The notes under the pieces: generated by a model
Databases searched by the model: none
The model's input: only the letters and a program-made list of their open reading frames with translations
Told to the model about the DNA's origin: nothing
Source: JAURVT01 sp049059935
GTDB lineage: Bacteria > Actinomycetota > Actinomycetes > Propionibacteriales > Nocardioidaceae
NCBI RefSeq assembly: GCF_049059935.1
Contig: NZ_JBMGQR010000010.1
Coordinates: 1 to 64,000 of the forward strand
Direction of reading: 5' to 3'
Length of the DNA: 64,000 bases
Translations under genes and position numbers: made by a program
Part shown: in pieces, positions 24,293 through 32,871 of the stretch
Layout of the letters: each line of letters opens with the position of its first letter
Numbering within the stretch: the first letter of the stretch is position 1

Positions 24293-25071
24293 CCACCCCG
24301 CTCGACCTGCGGCCCGCCCCCGGCGCCGCGCCGCTCGGCACGATGATCCTGCGCCAGGCGGTGATGGAGACCCGGCTGCTGCTCCGCAACGGCGAGCAGG
24401 TGCTGCTGGCGCTCGTCATCCCGCTGCTGGTGCTCGTCGCGGGCACCGAGTCCGACCGCGTCGTGGACCTCGGCTCGGGCCGTCCGATCGACGTCATCAC
24501 GCCCGGGGTGCTCGCTCTCGCAGTCATGTCGACGTCGTTCACCTCGCTCGCGATCGCGACGGGGTTCGAGCGCCGCTCCAACGTGCTCAAGCGCCTCGGC
24601 GCGTCGCCGCTCCCCCGCGTCGGGCTCCTCGCGGGCAAGATCGGCGCGGTCGTCGCGGTGCAGGTCGTCCAGCTGACGGTGCTCTGCGTGGCCGCGCTGC
24701 TGCTCGGCTGGGACCCGCAGGGCGGCGCCGGCGCGTTCGGCGGGGCGCTGCTGCTCGTCGTGCTCGGCACCGCCGCCTTCGGCGCGCTCGGCCTGCTGAT
24801 GGCCGGCACCCTGCGCGCCGAGGCCACGCTCGCCCTGGCCAACCTCGTGTACGTGCTCCTGCTCGTCGGCGGCGCGGTGCTCGTGCCCGTCGACCGCTAC
24901 CCGTCCTTCGTCCAGCCCCTCACCACGCTGCTGCCCTCGGGCGCGCTCGGCGAGGGCCTGCGCGCCTGCTTCGACGGACGCGGCCCCGGTGCCGCGGCCG
25001 TCGTCGTCCTCCTCGTCTGGGCCGGCGTCGCGTCGGCCGGCGTCGCCCGCACCTTCCGTTGGGACTCCTGA
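24289..25071 (+). CDS. ABC-2 type exporter permease
   Basis: The product has 260 residues and six hydrophobic helices. MILRQAVMETRLLLRNGEQVLLALVIP marks the start of the membrane domain, and the cytoplasmic loop RRSNVLKRLGASPLPR is typical of ABC-2 permeases. It overlaps the ATPase gene by ATGA and the ctaA gene by TGATG, so the three are co-translated. It should form the channel half of the exporter. Confidence 0.9.
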
Positions 25072-26006
25072 TGTCCGCGCTCGCCGACGCCGTCGCGTCG
25101 CCCACCCGCCGCACCGTCGTCCGCTGGGCGTGGGCGTCGGTGATCGCCAACACCGTGATCATCCTGACCGGCGGCGCCGTGCGCCTCACCGCGTCGGGCC
25201 TCGGCTGCCCCACCTGGCCGCGCTGCACCGACGAGGCCTTCACGCCCCACGCGGCGCTCGGGATGCACGGCGTCATCGAGTTCGGCAACCGGATGCTCAC
25301 CTACGTGCTGGTCGCCATCGCCATCGGGACCTGGGTGGCGGTGCTGCGCAGCACGTCCAAGGGCGACCGGTCGCGGCTGGTCGCGACGCTCCTGCTGCTC
25401 GGCATCCCGGCCCAGGGCCTGCTCGGCGGCGTCACCGTGCTCACCGACCTGAACCCGTGGATCGTCGCGCTGCACCTGATGCTGTCGATGGCGCTCGTCA
25501 TGGGCTCCACGCTGCTGCTGTCGCGCGTGGCCGGCTGGCGCGCCGACGCCGTCCCCGTCGGGGCCCGCCGCCTCGTCGCCGTCACCTGGGCGATGCTCTG
25601 GGTGGTGCTCTACCTCGGCACCGTCGTCACCGGCAGCGGACCGCACGCCGGCGACGTCGACGCGCCGCGCAACGGCCTCGACCCCGCCACCTGGAGCCAC
25701 GTGCACGCGTTCAGCGTCTACGTCCTGGTGGGCCTGACGGTGCTCGCGGCGTGGTCCCTGCGCCGGGCCGGTGCGGCCGCCGCGTCCCGTGCCGCCGTCG
25801 TGCTGCTGGGCGTCGAGCTGGCCCAGGGGCTGATCGGGTTCGTGCAGTACTTCACCGACCTGCCGATCGTGCTCGTGTGGTTCCACCTGCTCGGCGCCTC
25901 GCTGCTCGCGGCCTTCGCCACGCGCCTGCTACTCCTCACCGGCACCCCGCACCCCGATGCCCCCGCCGTCCCCCGGCTCGACGCCGCCACCACCTCCACC
26001 CGCTGA
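25071..26006 (+). CDS. ctaA: Heme A synthase (COX15/CtaA)
   Basis: The product has 311 residues and eight transmembrane helices. The family motifs GGAVRLTASGLGCPTWPRC and GMHGVIEFGNRML (heme-ligand His and catalytic Glu), LHLMLSMALVMG, WSHVHAFSVYV and VWFHLLGASLLA contain the conserved His ligands. It oxidises heme O to heme A for cytochrome aa3 oxidase. Heme O synthase (ctaB) is the next gene but one, on the opposite strand. The ATG overlaps the permease stop by one base. Confidence 0.95.
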   Translation: MSALADAVASPTRRTVVRWAWASVIANTVIILTGGAVRLTASGLGCPTWPRCTDEAFTPHAALGMHGVIEFGNRMLTYVLVAIAIGTWVAVLRSTSKGDRSRLVATLLLLGIPAQGLLGGVTVLTDLNPWIVALHLMLSMALVMGSTLLLSRVAGWRADAVPVGARRLVAVTWAMLWVVLYLGTVVTGSGPHAGDVDAPRNGLDPATWSHVHAFSVYVLVGLTVLAAWSLRRAGAAAASRAAVVLLGVELAQGLIGFVQYFTDLPIVLVWFHLLGASLLAAFATRLLLLTGTPHPDAPAVPRLDAATTSTR

Positions 26007-26020
26007 CCGTTCCGCCCGAG

Positions 26021-26064
26021 TTGTCGGTGGCTCAGGGGCCTGTAGGCCTCTCAGGCACCGACAA
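26021..26064. repeat. Palindromic intergenic repeat (TTGTCGGTG family), copy 2
   Basis: Arms 26021-26040 and 26045-26064 pair over 20 bases with three mismatches; the loop is TGTA. The outer TTGTCGGTG and flanking GAG/GAAG match copy 1 at 22189-22232. It lies 14 bases after the ctaA stop and may terminate the exporter-ctaA transcript. Confidence 0.65.
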
Positions 26065-26141
26065 CTTCGGGGGTTCGGGCCCGCGCACGCCCTTCGAGCC
26101 GCGACGATGACGTCGGCACACCGGCGACCTCGGAGGACGAC

Positions 26142-26672
26142 GTGCACCCCAGCTCGGAGCAGGACGGGTCGACGGACGCGCCGACGTCGGACGCCTTCTC
26201 GTCTGACGCCTGGTCGTCCGACCCGTTCGGGTCGAGCACCTCGCCGACGTCCTCCACGACCTTCGACCACCACAGCGTCATCCGGCCGATGGGGTGGCAC
26301 CGGCCGCGCCGCAGCGCGCCTCTGCCGCGCACCCCGGCGGGCTGGGTGGCGTGGGCCGTCGGCGTCGGTGTCTCGCTCCTCGTGGCCGGAGCGATCTACG
26401 CGTCGAACGGCGGCACCGACGGCGGAGCGCCCGACGTCGGACCCGTCGCCCCCGGCCTGGTCCGGACGGAGGCGGCTGCGGCGTGCGGTGTCGCGACGTC
26501 CGCCGTCTCCGACCCGTCCAGCTGGGAGCACGGCGACGCCGAGTCGTTCATGGGCGACAGCGAGATGGTCTTCTACGACGTCCCCGTGGACGACGGGTCG
26601 GCCACCGCGACGGTCATGCTCGAGAACTACGGCGACGGCTGGCAGAGCGCCGGCGGCGACTGCGCCCGCTGA
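26142..26672 (+). CDS. Single-pass membrane protein, unknown function
   Basis: The product has 176 residues. The N-terminal 65 residues are Ser/Asp/Thr rich and low-complexity (TSDAFSSDAWSSDPFGSST). One hydrophobic helix follows at about 68-88 (GWVAWAVGVGVSLLVAGAIY), then a 90-residue extracytoplasmic domain with two Cys (AAACGVATSAV and GGDCAR) that could form a disulfide. GTG 26142 follows a GGAGG ribosome site by five bases. No family is recognised. It lies between the heme A and heme O synthase genes without obvious link. Confidence 0.6.
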   Translation: MHPSSEQDGSTDAPTSDAFSSDAWSSDPFGSSTSPTSSTTFDHHSVIRPMGWHRPRRSAPLPRTPAGWVAWAVGVGVSLLVAGAIYASNGGTDGGAPDVGPVAPGLVRTEAAAACGVATSAVSDPSSWEHGDAESFMGDSEMVFYDVPVDDGSATATVMLENYGDGWQSAGGDCAR

Positions 26673-26694
26673 GCCCGTCGACGTCCGCCTTCTT

Positions 26695-26719
26695 CAACGC
26701 ATCAGCGTCTGATGCGTTG
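26695..26719. terminator. Perfect 11-bp hairpin between convergent genes
   Basis: CAACGCATCAG pairs exactly with its complement around a CGT loop. It lies 22 bases after the stop of the membrane-protein gene. A second 7-bp hairpin at 26749-26769 sits nearer the ctaB stop, so each convergent gene appears to have its own. Confidence 0.7.
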
Positions 26720-26748
26720 GACGACTCGGACCTCGACCCCCACTCGGT

Positions 26749-26769
26749 GCCTCCGACCGGGCCGGAGGC
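26749..26769. terminator. Hairpin downstream of ctaB
   Basis: Stem GCCTCCG/CGGAGGC with a seven-base loop, nine bases past the ctaB stop on the minus strand. Confidence 0.55.
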
Positions 26770-26777
26770 AGGCCGCG

Positions 26778-27728
26778 TCAGCGCAGGAGGGCGTCGACAG
26801 CGGCGGCGACGAAGAGCAGCGACAGGTACGCGTTGGACCAGTGGAACAGGCGCATGGGCTTGAGCACCGACAGCTCGCTGCTGACGGCGGCGCGGCGCTT
26901 GAGCAGGTGCGCCTCGACGAGGAACACGGCACCGAGGACGACGGCCGCGACCGGGTAGACGTAGCCGGTGGGGGCCAGCGGCCACAGCAGCAGCGACGTC
27001 GCGACCATCACCCAGGAGTAGGCGATGATCTTGCTCGCCACGACGGTGGCCGGCGCGATCGACGGCAGCATCGGCACGTCGGCGGCGGCGTAGTCCTCGC
27101 GGTAGCGGATCGCCAGCGACCAGAAGTGCGGCGGCGTCCAGAAGAAGACCACCATGAAGAGCACGACGGGCGCCCAGGCGAGCGAGTCGGTGACGGCCGT
27201 CCAGCCGATCAGGGCCGGGAAGCAGCCGGCCGCGCCGCCCCAGACGATGTTCTGCGACGTGCGCCGCTTGAGCAGCATCGTGTAGCCGACGACGTAGAAG
27301 ACGTTGGCCGCGAGCGCGAGACCGGCGGAGAGCCAGTTGACCAGGAAGCCGAGCCACAGGGTAGAGACGACGCCCAGCACCAGGCCGAAGACCAGCGCCG
27401 AGCGGCCGGTGACCGCGTGCCGCGGCAGCGGACGACGTCGGGTGCGGCGCATCTGCTGGTCGATGTCGGCGTCGAACACGCAGTTCAGCGCGTTGGCCGA
27501 GCCGGCCGACAGGGTCCCGCCGACGATCGTCGCGACGACGAGCCACAGCGGCGGCACGCCCTGGGCGGCGATGAACATAACCGGCACCGTCGTGAGCAGC
27601 AGCAGCTCGATGATGCGGGGCTTGGTCAGCATCACGTAGGCGGACACGACGTCGGCGACCCGAGGACGGGAGGTCCCGCCGGTGGTCCCCCGACCGGAAC
27701 GGGCGGTGCTGCGGTCCAACGAGGTCAC
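26778..27728 (-). CDS. ctaB: Protoheme IX farnesyltransferase (heme O synthase)
   Basis: The product has 316 residues and nine predicted helices of the UbiA prenyltransferase type. The metal/diphosphate motif NCVFDADIDQQMRRTRRRPLP and the second YREDYAAADVPMLPSI block are present. It attaches a farnesyl group to heme B, giving heme O for CtaA. The GTG at 27728 follows TAGACT by six bases on the minus strand, suggesting a leaderless message. It is divergent from tkt, a gene order also seen in mycobacteria. Confidence 0.95.
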   Translation of the reverse strand: MTSLDRSTARSGRGTTGGTSRPRVADVVSAYVMLTKPRIIELLLLTTVPVMFIAAQGVPPLWLVVATIVGGTLSAGSANALNCVFDADIDQQMRRTRRRPLPRHAVTGRSALVFGLVLGVVSTLWLGFLVNWLSAGLALAANVFYVVGYTMLLKRRTSQNIVWGGAAGCFPALIGWTAVTDSLAWAPVVLFMVVFFWTPPHFWSLAIRYREDYAAADVPMLPSIAPATVVASKIIAYSWVMVATSLLLWPLAPTGYVYPVAAVVLGAVFLVEAHLLKRRAAVSSELSVLKPMRLFHWSNAYLSLLFVAAAVDALLR

Positions 27729-27734
27729 TCCACG

Positions 27735-27740
27735 AGTCTA
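27735..27740 (-). promoter_or_regulatory. -10 box of leaderless promoter for ctaB
   Basis: TAGACT (minus strand) is followed by CGTGGA and GTG; no separate ribosome site is needed with this spacing. Confidence 0.55.
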
Positions 27741-27796
27741 GGTGGTGCCGGACGGGCTCCGCACGCGGCCCTGAGGCCGCCGGGTCCTTTCACGAG

Positions 27797-27870
27797 TAGG
27801 GTCGAGACGCGTGGGTCGACTGGCGTCGGGACGTCGGCCGAGGCAGACTGGTACCGAGATATTGTCAATA
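27797..27870 (+). promoter_or_regulatory. tkt operon leader with -10 candidate and TATTG-T-CAATA palindrome
   Basis: TAGGGT at 27797-27802 is a -10 candidate with +1 near 27809. Between it and the tkt ribosome site lies an AT-rich, perfectly symmetric TATTGTCAATA at 27860-27870, conspicuous in this GC-rich DNA. It could be an operator or part of a second promoter. An in-frame GTG at 27811 opens an alternative 27-residue longer Tkt. Confidence 0.4.
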
Positions 27871-27891
27871 CGACCAATAGGAGACGCCGAA

Positions 27892-30099
27892 GTGACCATC
27901 GATGCGAACCAGGAGCGCCCCGCGCTCGAGTGGACCGACCTCGACCGGCGTGCGGTCGACACCGTCCGCACCCTCGCGATGGACGCCGTGGAGAAGGTCG
28001 GCAACGGCCACCCCGGCACCGCGGTGAGCCTCGCTCCCGTGGCGTACCTGATCTACAACAAGCTGATGAAGCACGACCCGGCCGACTCGCACTGGCTGGC
28101 GCGCGACCGCTTCGTCCTCTCCTGCGGTCACTCGAGCCTCACGCAGTACATCCAGCTCTACCTGACCGGGTACGGCCTCGAGCTCGACGACCTCAAGTCG
28201 CTGCGCACCTGGGGCAGCCTGACGCCGGGTCACCCCGAGTACGCCCACACCGACGGCGTCGAGGTCACCACCGGCCCGCTCGGCCAGGGCGTCGGCAACG
28301 CGGTCGGCATGGCCATGGCCGCGCGCCGCCTGCACGGCCTGCTGGACGCCGACAAGCCGCTCGGCTCGAGCATCTTCGACCACCACGTCTACGCGATCGC
28401 GTCCGACGGCGACCTCGAGGAGGGCGTCTCGGCCGAGGCGTCCTCGCTCGCGGGCACCCAGCAGCTCGGCAACCTCACGCTGCTCTACGACGACAACAAG
28501 ATCTCGATCGAGGACGACACCTCGGTGGCGTTCAACGAGGACGTCGCCGCGCGCTACGCCGCCTACGGCTGGCACGTCCAGACGATCGACTGGACCAACG
28601 ACGGCACGGGCTACGAGGAGGACGTGCAGGCGCTGTACGACGCCTACGTCGCCGCCGAGAAGGTCACCGACAAGCCCAGCTTCATCCAGCTGCGCACGAT
28701 CATCGCGTGGCCCACCCCCGACGCCCAGGGCACCGGCGGCTCGCACGGCTCGGCGCTCGGCGCCGACGAGATTGCCTCCACCAAGAAGATCCTCGGCGTC
28801 GACCCCGACAAGACGTTCGACGTCGCCGACGACGTCATCGCCCACACCCGCAAGGCCCTCGAGCGCGGCGCCGAGGCGCACAGCGCCTGGACCGCCGAGA
28901 AGGACGCCTGGGCCTCGTCGAACCCCGAGGGCGCGGCCCTGATGGACCGCCTGCTCGCCCGCAAGCTGCCCGACGGCTGGGCCGACGCGCTGCCGACGTT
29001 CGACGCCGACCCCAAGGGCGTCGCCACCCGCGCCGCCTCGGGCGAGGTGCTCAGCGCGATCGCACCGCTGCTGCCCGAGCTGTGGGGCGGCTCGGCCGAC
29101 CTCGCTGGCTCGAACAACACCACCCCCAAGGGCCAGCCGTCGTTCCTGCCGCCGGAGCACTCGTCCAAGAAGTTCGAGGGCGACTGGTTCGGCCGCGTGC
29201 TGCACTTCGGCATCCGCGAGCACGCGATGGGCGCCGTGATGAACGGCATCGCACTGCACAGCCCCACCCGCGTCTACGGCGGCACCTTCCTGGTGTTCTC
29301 CGACTACATGCGCCCCTCGGTCCGCCTCGCGGCCCTGATGGAGATCCCGGTCACCTACGTGTGGACGCACGACTCCATCGGCCTCGGTGAGGACGGCCCC
29401 ACGCACCAGCCGATCGAGCACCTCGCCGCGCTGCGCGCGATCCCCGGCCTCGACGTCGTGCGCCCCGCCGACGGCAACGAGACCGTCGCGGCCTGGAAGA
29501 CCATCCTCGAGACGACGAACCGCCCGGCCGGCCTGGCGCTCAGCCGCCAGAACCTGCCCACGTTCCCCCGGGGCGAGCAGGGTTTCGCGTCCGCCGACGG
29601 CGTGGGCCGCGGCGGCTACGTCCTGATCGACGCCGACGGCGAGCCCGACGTCGTCCTCGTGGGCACCGGCTCGGAGGTCCAGCTCGCCGTCCAGGCGCGC
29701 GAGACCCTCGCCGCCGAGGGCATCAAGGCGCGCGTCGTCTCGATGCCGTGTCGCGAGTGGTTCGACGCCCAGGACGCCGAGTACCGCGACTCGGTGATCC
29801 CGCCGAGCCTGCGCGCCCGCGTCTCGGTCGAGGCGGGCATCGCCCAGGGCTGGCGCGAGGTGGTCGGCGACGCCGGCCGCATCGTCGCGATCGAGCACTT
29901 CGGTGCCTCGGCCGACTACGCCAAGCTCTACGACGCCTTCGGCATCACGTCGGACGCCGTGGCCCAGGCCGCGCGCGACTCGATCGCCGAGGCCGCCCGC
30001 ATCGGCGGCACCGGCGTCTCGGTCCACGCACGTCCGTCCGGCCCCGTCGGCCCCGGTGACAACCCGGACTCCGCCGGCAGCGGCACGCCCGGACACTGA
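27892..30099 (+). CDS. tkt: Transketolase
   Basis: The product has 735 residues. The thiamine diphosphate motif runs from ASDGDLEEGVSAEASSLAG to LLYDDNKISIEDD; GNGHPGTAVSLAP, GPLGQGVGNAVGMA and the second-half IREHAMGAVMNGIALH block are present. It moves two-carbon units in the pentose phosphate pathway. GTG 27892 is preceded by AGGAG eight bases upstream; this start gives the normal N-terminus. The C-terminal 30 residues (RPSGPVGPGDNPDSAGSGT) are a Gly/Pro-rich extension. It is the first gene of the tkt-tal-pgi-zwf-opcA-pgl operon. Confidence 0.97.
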   Translation: MTIDANQERPALEWTDLDRRAVDTVRTLAMDAVEKVGNGHPGTAVSLAPVAYLIYNKLMKHDPADSHWLARDRFVLSCGHSSLTQYIQLYLTGYGLELDDLKSLRTWGSLTPGHPEYAHTDGVEVTTGPLGQGVGNAVGMAMAARRLHGLLDADKPLGSSIFDHHVYAIASDGDLEEGVSAEASSLAGTQQLGNLTLLYDDNKISIEDDTSVAFNEDVAARYAAYGWHVQTIDWTNDGTGYEEDVQALYDAYVAAEKVTDKPSFIQLRTIIAWPTPDAQGTGGSHGSALGADEIASTKKILGVDPDKTFDVADDVIAHTRKALERGAEAHSAWTAEKDAWASSNPEGAALMDRLLARKLPDGWADALPTFDADPKGVATRAASGEVLSAIAPLLPELWGGSADLAGSNNTTPKGQPSFLPPEHSSKKFEGDWFGRVLHFGIREHAMGAVMNGIALHSPTRVYGGTFLVFSDYMRPSVRLAALMEIPVTYVWTHDSIGLGEDGPTHQPIEHLAALRAIPGLDVVRPADGNETVAAWKTILETTNRPAGLALSRQNLPTFPRGEQGFASADGVGRGGYVLIDADGEPDVVLVGTGSEVQLAVQARETLAAEGIKARVVSMPCREWFDAQDAEYRDSVIPPSLRARVSVEAGIAQGWREVVGDAGRIVAIEHFGASADYAKLYDAFGITSDAVAQAARDSIAEAARIGGTGVSVHARPSGPVGPGDNPDSAGSGTPGH

Positions 30100-30127
30100 C
30101 CACTCCCACCTCCCAGGAGGAACAGCT

Positions 30128-31234
30128 ATGAACGACCGTCTCCGCGCCCTGTCCAACCAGGGTGTCTCCATCTGGCTCGACGACCTCTCCCGCGAGCGGA
30201 TCGCCTCGGGCAACCTCGACGACCTCGTGCAGCGCCACGAGGTCGTGGGGGTCACCACGAACCCGACGATCTTCGCCTCGGCGCTCTCCAACGGCGAGCG
30301 CTACAACGAGCAGGTCGCCCAGCTCGCCGCCGCCGGTGCCGACGTCGACACCGCGATCTTCGAGATCACCACCACCGACGTCCGCGACGCCGCGCACGTG
30401 CTGCGCCCGGTCTTCGACCGCACCGACGGCGCCGACGGCCGCGTCTCGATCGAGGTCGAGCCGGGCATGGCCCGCAAGACCGACGAGACCATCGCCGAGG
30501 CCCAGCGCCTGTGGGACAAGGTCGGCGAGCAGAACGTGCTGATCAAGATCCCCGCCACCGAGGAGGGCCTGCCGGCCATCGCCGCGACGATCGCCCGCGG
30601 CATCAGCGTCAACGTCACGCTGATCTTCTCGCTCGACCGCTACAAGGGCGTCATGGACGCCTACCTGTACGGGCTCGAGCAGGCCGACGCCGAGGGCCGC
30701 GACCTGTCCAAGATCCACTCGGTCGCGTCGTTCTTCGTCAGCCGCGTGGACGGCGAGATCGACAAGCGGCTCGACGCCCTCGGCACCGACGAGGCGACCG
30801 CGCTCAAGGGTCGCGCCGCCGTCGCCAACGCCCGCCTGGCCTACGAGCTGTACGAGAAGACCTTCGCCTCCGAGCGCTTCGCGGCGCTCGAGGCCAAGGG
30901 CGCCAACCGCCAGCGCCCGCTGTGGGCGTCGACGGGCGTCAAGAACCCCGACTACAAGGACACGATGTACGTGTCCGACCTCGTCGTGGCCAACACCGTC
31001 AACACGATGCCCGAGAAGACGCTCGAGGCCGTCGCCGACCACGGCGAGGTCACCGGCGACACCGTCACCGGCACCTACGACGAGGCCCGCGCCACGCTCG
31101 ACGCGATCGAGCACCTCGGCATCAAGTACGACGACGTCGTCGCCGTGCTCGAGGACGAGGGCCTGGACAAGTTCGACGTCTCCTGGGGCGAGCTGCAGGA
31201 GACGGTGAAGGCCGAGCTGGAGAAGGCCAAGTGA
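30128..31234 (+). CDS. tal: Transaldolase
   Basis: The product has 368 residues, the long actinobacterial form. It has VVGVTTNPTIFASAL at the N-terminus, the Schiff-base lysine in QNVLIKIPATEEGLPAI, and SVNVTLIFSLDRYKGVMDAY. It transfers a dihydroxyacetone unit between sugar phosphates. A perfect AGGAGG ribosome site lies seven bases before the ATG, 28 bases after tkt. The stop overlaps the pgi GTG (GTGA). Confidence 0.97.
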   Translation: MNDRLRALSNQGVSIWLDDLSRERIASGNLDDLVQRHEVVGVTTNPTIFASALSNGERYNEQVAQLAAAGADVDTAIFEITTTDVRDAAHVLRPVFDRTDGADGRVSIEVEPGMARKTDETIAEAQRLWDKVGEQNVLIKIPATEEGLPAIAATIARGISVNVTLIFSLDRYKGVMDAYLYGLEQADAEGRDLSKIHSVASFFVSRVDGEIDKRLDALGTDEATALKGRAAVANARLAYELYEKTFASERFAALEAKGANRQRPLWASTGVKNPDYKDTMYVSDLVVANTVNTMPEKTLEAVADHGEVTGDTVTGTYDEARATLDAIEHLGIKYDDVVAVLEDEGLDKFDVSWGELQETVKAELEKAK

Positions 31235-32871
31235 CCGACCGCACGAGCACCGAGGGCGAGGCCTTCGGGTTGCGCGTCGAGGTCCACGACGAGTCCGCGT
31301 TCGCGGCGGCGCTCGACGAGCTGGTCGGCGAGCGCTTCGCCAGCCGGCTCGTCGCGCGCGACGCCACCCTGTGGGGACCGGACGCCGAGGACGAGGCGTC
31401 CAAGCGCCTGTCGTGGGTCGATCTGCACGAGTCGTCGCGCCCGCTGGTCTCCGAGGTCGAGGACCTCCGCCGCGACCTCACCGGCCGCGGCATCGACCAC
31501 GTCGTCCTGTGCGGCATGGGCGGCTCCTCGCTCGCACCCGAGGTGATCTGCAAGGCCGCCGGCGTCGAGCTCACGGTGCTCGACTCCTCCGACCCCGACT
31601 ACGTCCGCGCGGCGATCGCCGACCGGCTCGAGAGCACCGTCGTGGTGGTCTCCAGCAAGTCCGGCGGCACCGTCGAGACCGACAGCCAGCGCCGCGCGTA
31701 CGAGCAGGCGTTCACCGACGCCGGCCTCGACCCGGTCGACCACGTCGTGGTCGTGACCGACCCGGGCTCGCCGCTGGAGGAGACCGCCGAGAAGGCCGGC
31801 TACCGCGTCTTCAGCGCCGACCCCGAGGTGGGTGGACGCTACTCGGCGCTCACCGCGTTCGGCCTCGTGCCGAGCGGGCTGGCCGGTGCCGACATCGGGG
31901 CCCTGCTCGACCAGGCCGCCTCGATCGCGCCGGCGCTCGCGTCCGACGACGCCGAGAACCCGGGCCTGCGGCTCGGCGCGGCGCTCGGCGTGGCCAACCG
32001 TGCGGGCGTCGACAAGCTCGTCCTCGCCGAGGTCGACTCCGGCCTTCCGGGCCTGGGCGACTGGATCGAGCAGCTCGTCGCGGAGTCCACCGGCAAGCAG
32101 GGCCGCGGCATCCTGCCGGTCGTCGTGGAGTCCACCACCGCGACGAACTTCGACCCCAGCAGCGCCGACGAGGTCCTCGTGACCTTCGGGCCGGGCGACG
32201 TCTTCGTCGAGGTGCCGGCCGCGTCCGGCTACAGCGCCACCGTCGACGCGAAGCTCGGCGCAGCCATGCTGCTGTGGGAGCACGCCACCGTCGTCGCGGG
32301 CCGCCTGATCGGGATCAACCCGTTCGACCAGCCCGACGTCGAGAGCGCCAAGCAGGCCGCCCGCGACATGCTCGGCGGCGACGCCGCGTCGCCCACCGCC
32401 GCGTTCACCGACGCCGGCGTCACGGTGTACGACACCGGCGAGTGGCTGCCCGAGGAGGTCTCCACGACCGCCGAGGCCGTCGGCGCGCTGCTCGACCACC
32501 TCGACCCCGAGCACGGCTACGTCGCGGTGCAGGTCTACACCGACCGCGCGCGCGACGCGTCGTTCGCGAAGGTCCGCAAGACCCTCGCCGCCAAGACGGG
32601 GCGTCCGGTCACGTTCGGCTGGGGTCCGCGGTTCCTGCACTCCACCGGCCAGTACCACAAGGGCGGCCCCGACACGGGCGTCTACCTGCAGGTCACGGCC
32701 GACCCGAGCCAGGACCTCGCCGTCCCCGGTCGCGAGTTCACCTTCGGCACGTTCATCACCGCCCAGGCGGTCGGCGACGGCTCGGTGCTCGCCGACAAGG
32801 GCCGTCCGGTGCTGCGCCTGCACCTCGCCGACGCGTCCGGCCTCACCACCGTGGAGGAGCTCCTCTCGTGA
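31231..32871 (+). CDS. pgi: Glucose-6-phosphate isomerase
   Basis: The product has 546 residues. The sugar isomerase fold is shown by VVLCGMGGSSLAPEV, VVVSSKSGGTVETDSQR (phosphate-binding), the RLIGINPFDQPDVESAKQA signature and the C-terminal LHSTGQYHKGGPDTG with the catalytic lysine. It interconverts glucose-6-phosphate and fructose-6-phosphate, feeding Zwf encoded next. GTG overlaps the tal stop, and its own stop overlaps the zwf GTG. Confidence 0.93.
   Translation: MTDRTSTEGEAFGLRVEVHDESAFAAALDELVGERFASRLVARDATLWGPDAEDEASKRLSWVDLHESSRPLVSEVEDLRRDLTGRGIDHVVLCGMGGSSLAPEVICKAAGVELTVLDSSDPDYVRAAIADRLESTVVVVSSKSGGTVETDSQRRAYEQAFTDAGLDPVDHVVVVTDPGSPLEETAEKAGYRVFSADPEVGGRYSALTAFGLVPSGLAGADIGALLDQAASIAPALASDDAENPGLRLGAALGVANRAGVDKLVLAEVDSGLPGLGDWIEQLVAESTGKQGRGILPVVVESTTATNFDPSSADEVLVTFGPGDVFVEVPAASGYSATVDAKLGAAMLLWEHATVVAGRLIGINPFDQPDVESAKQAARDMLGGDAASPTAAFTDAGVTVYDTGEWLPEEVSTTAEAVGALLDHLDPEHGYVAVQVYTDRARDASFAKVRKTLAAKTGRPVTFGWGPRFLHSTGQYHKGGPDTGVYLQVTADPSQDLAVPGREFTFGTFITAQAVGDGSVLADKGRPVLRLHLADASGLTTVEELLS

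Noticed and set aside
27865..30291. An 808-codon minus-strand open frame opposite tkt
   Set aside because: It is complementary to the well-supported transketolase gene and lacks any domain.
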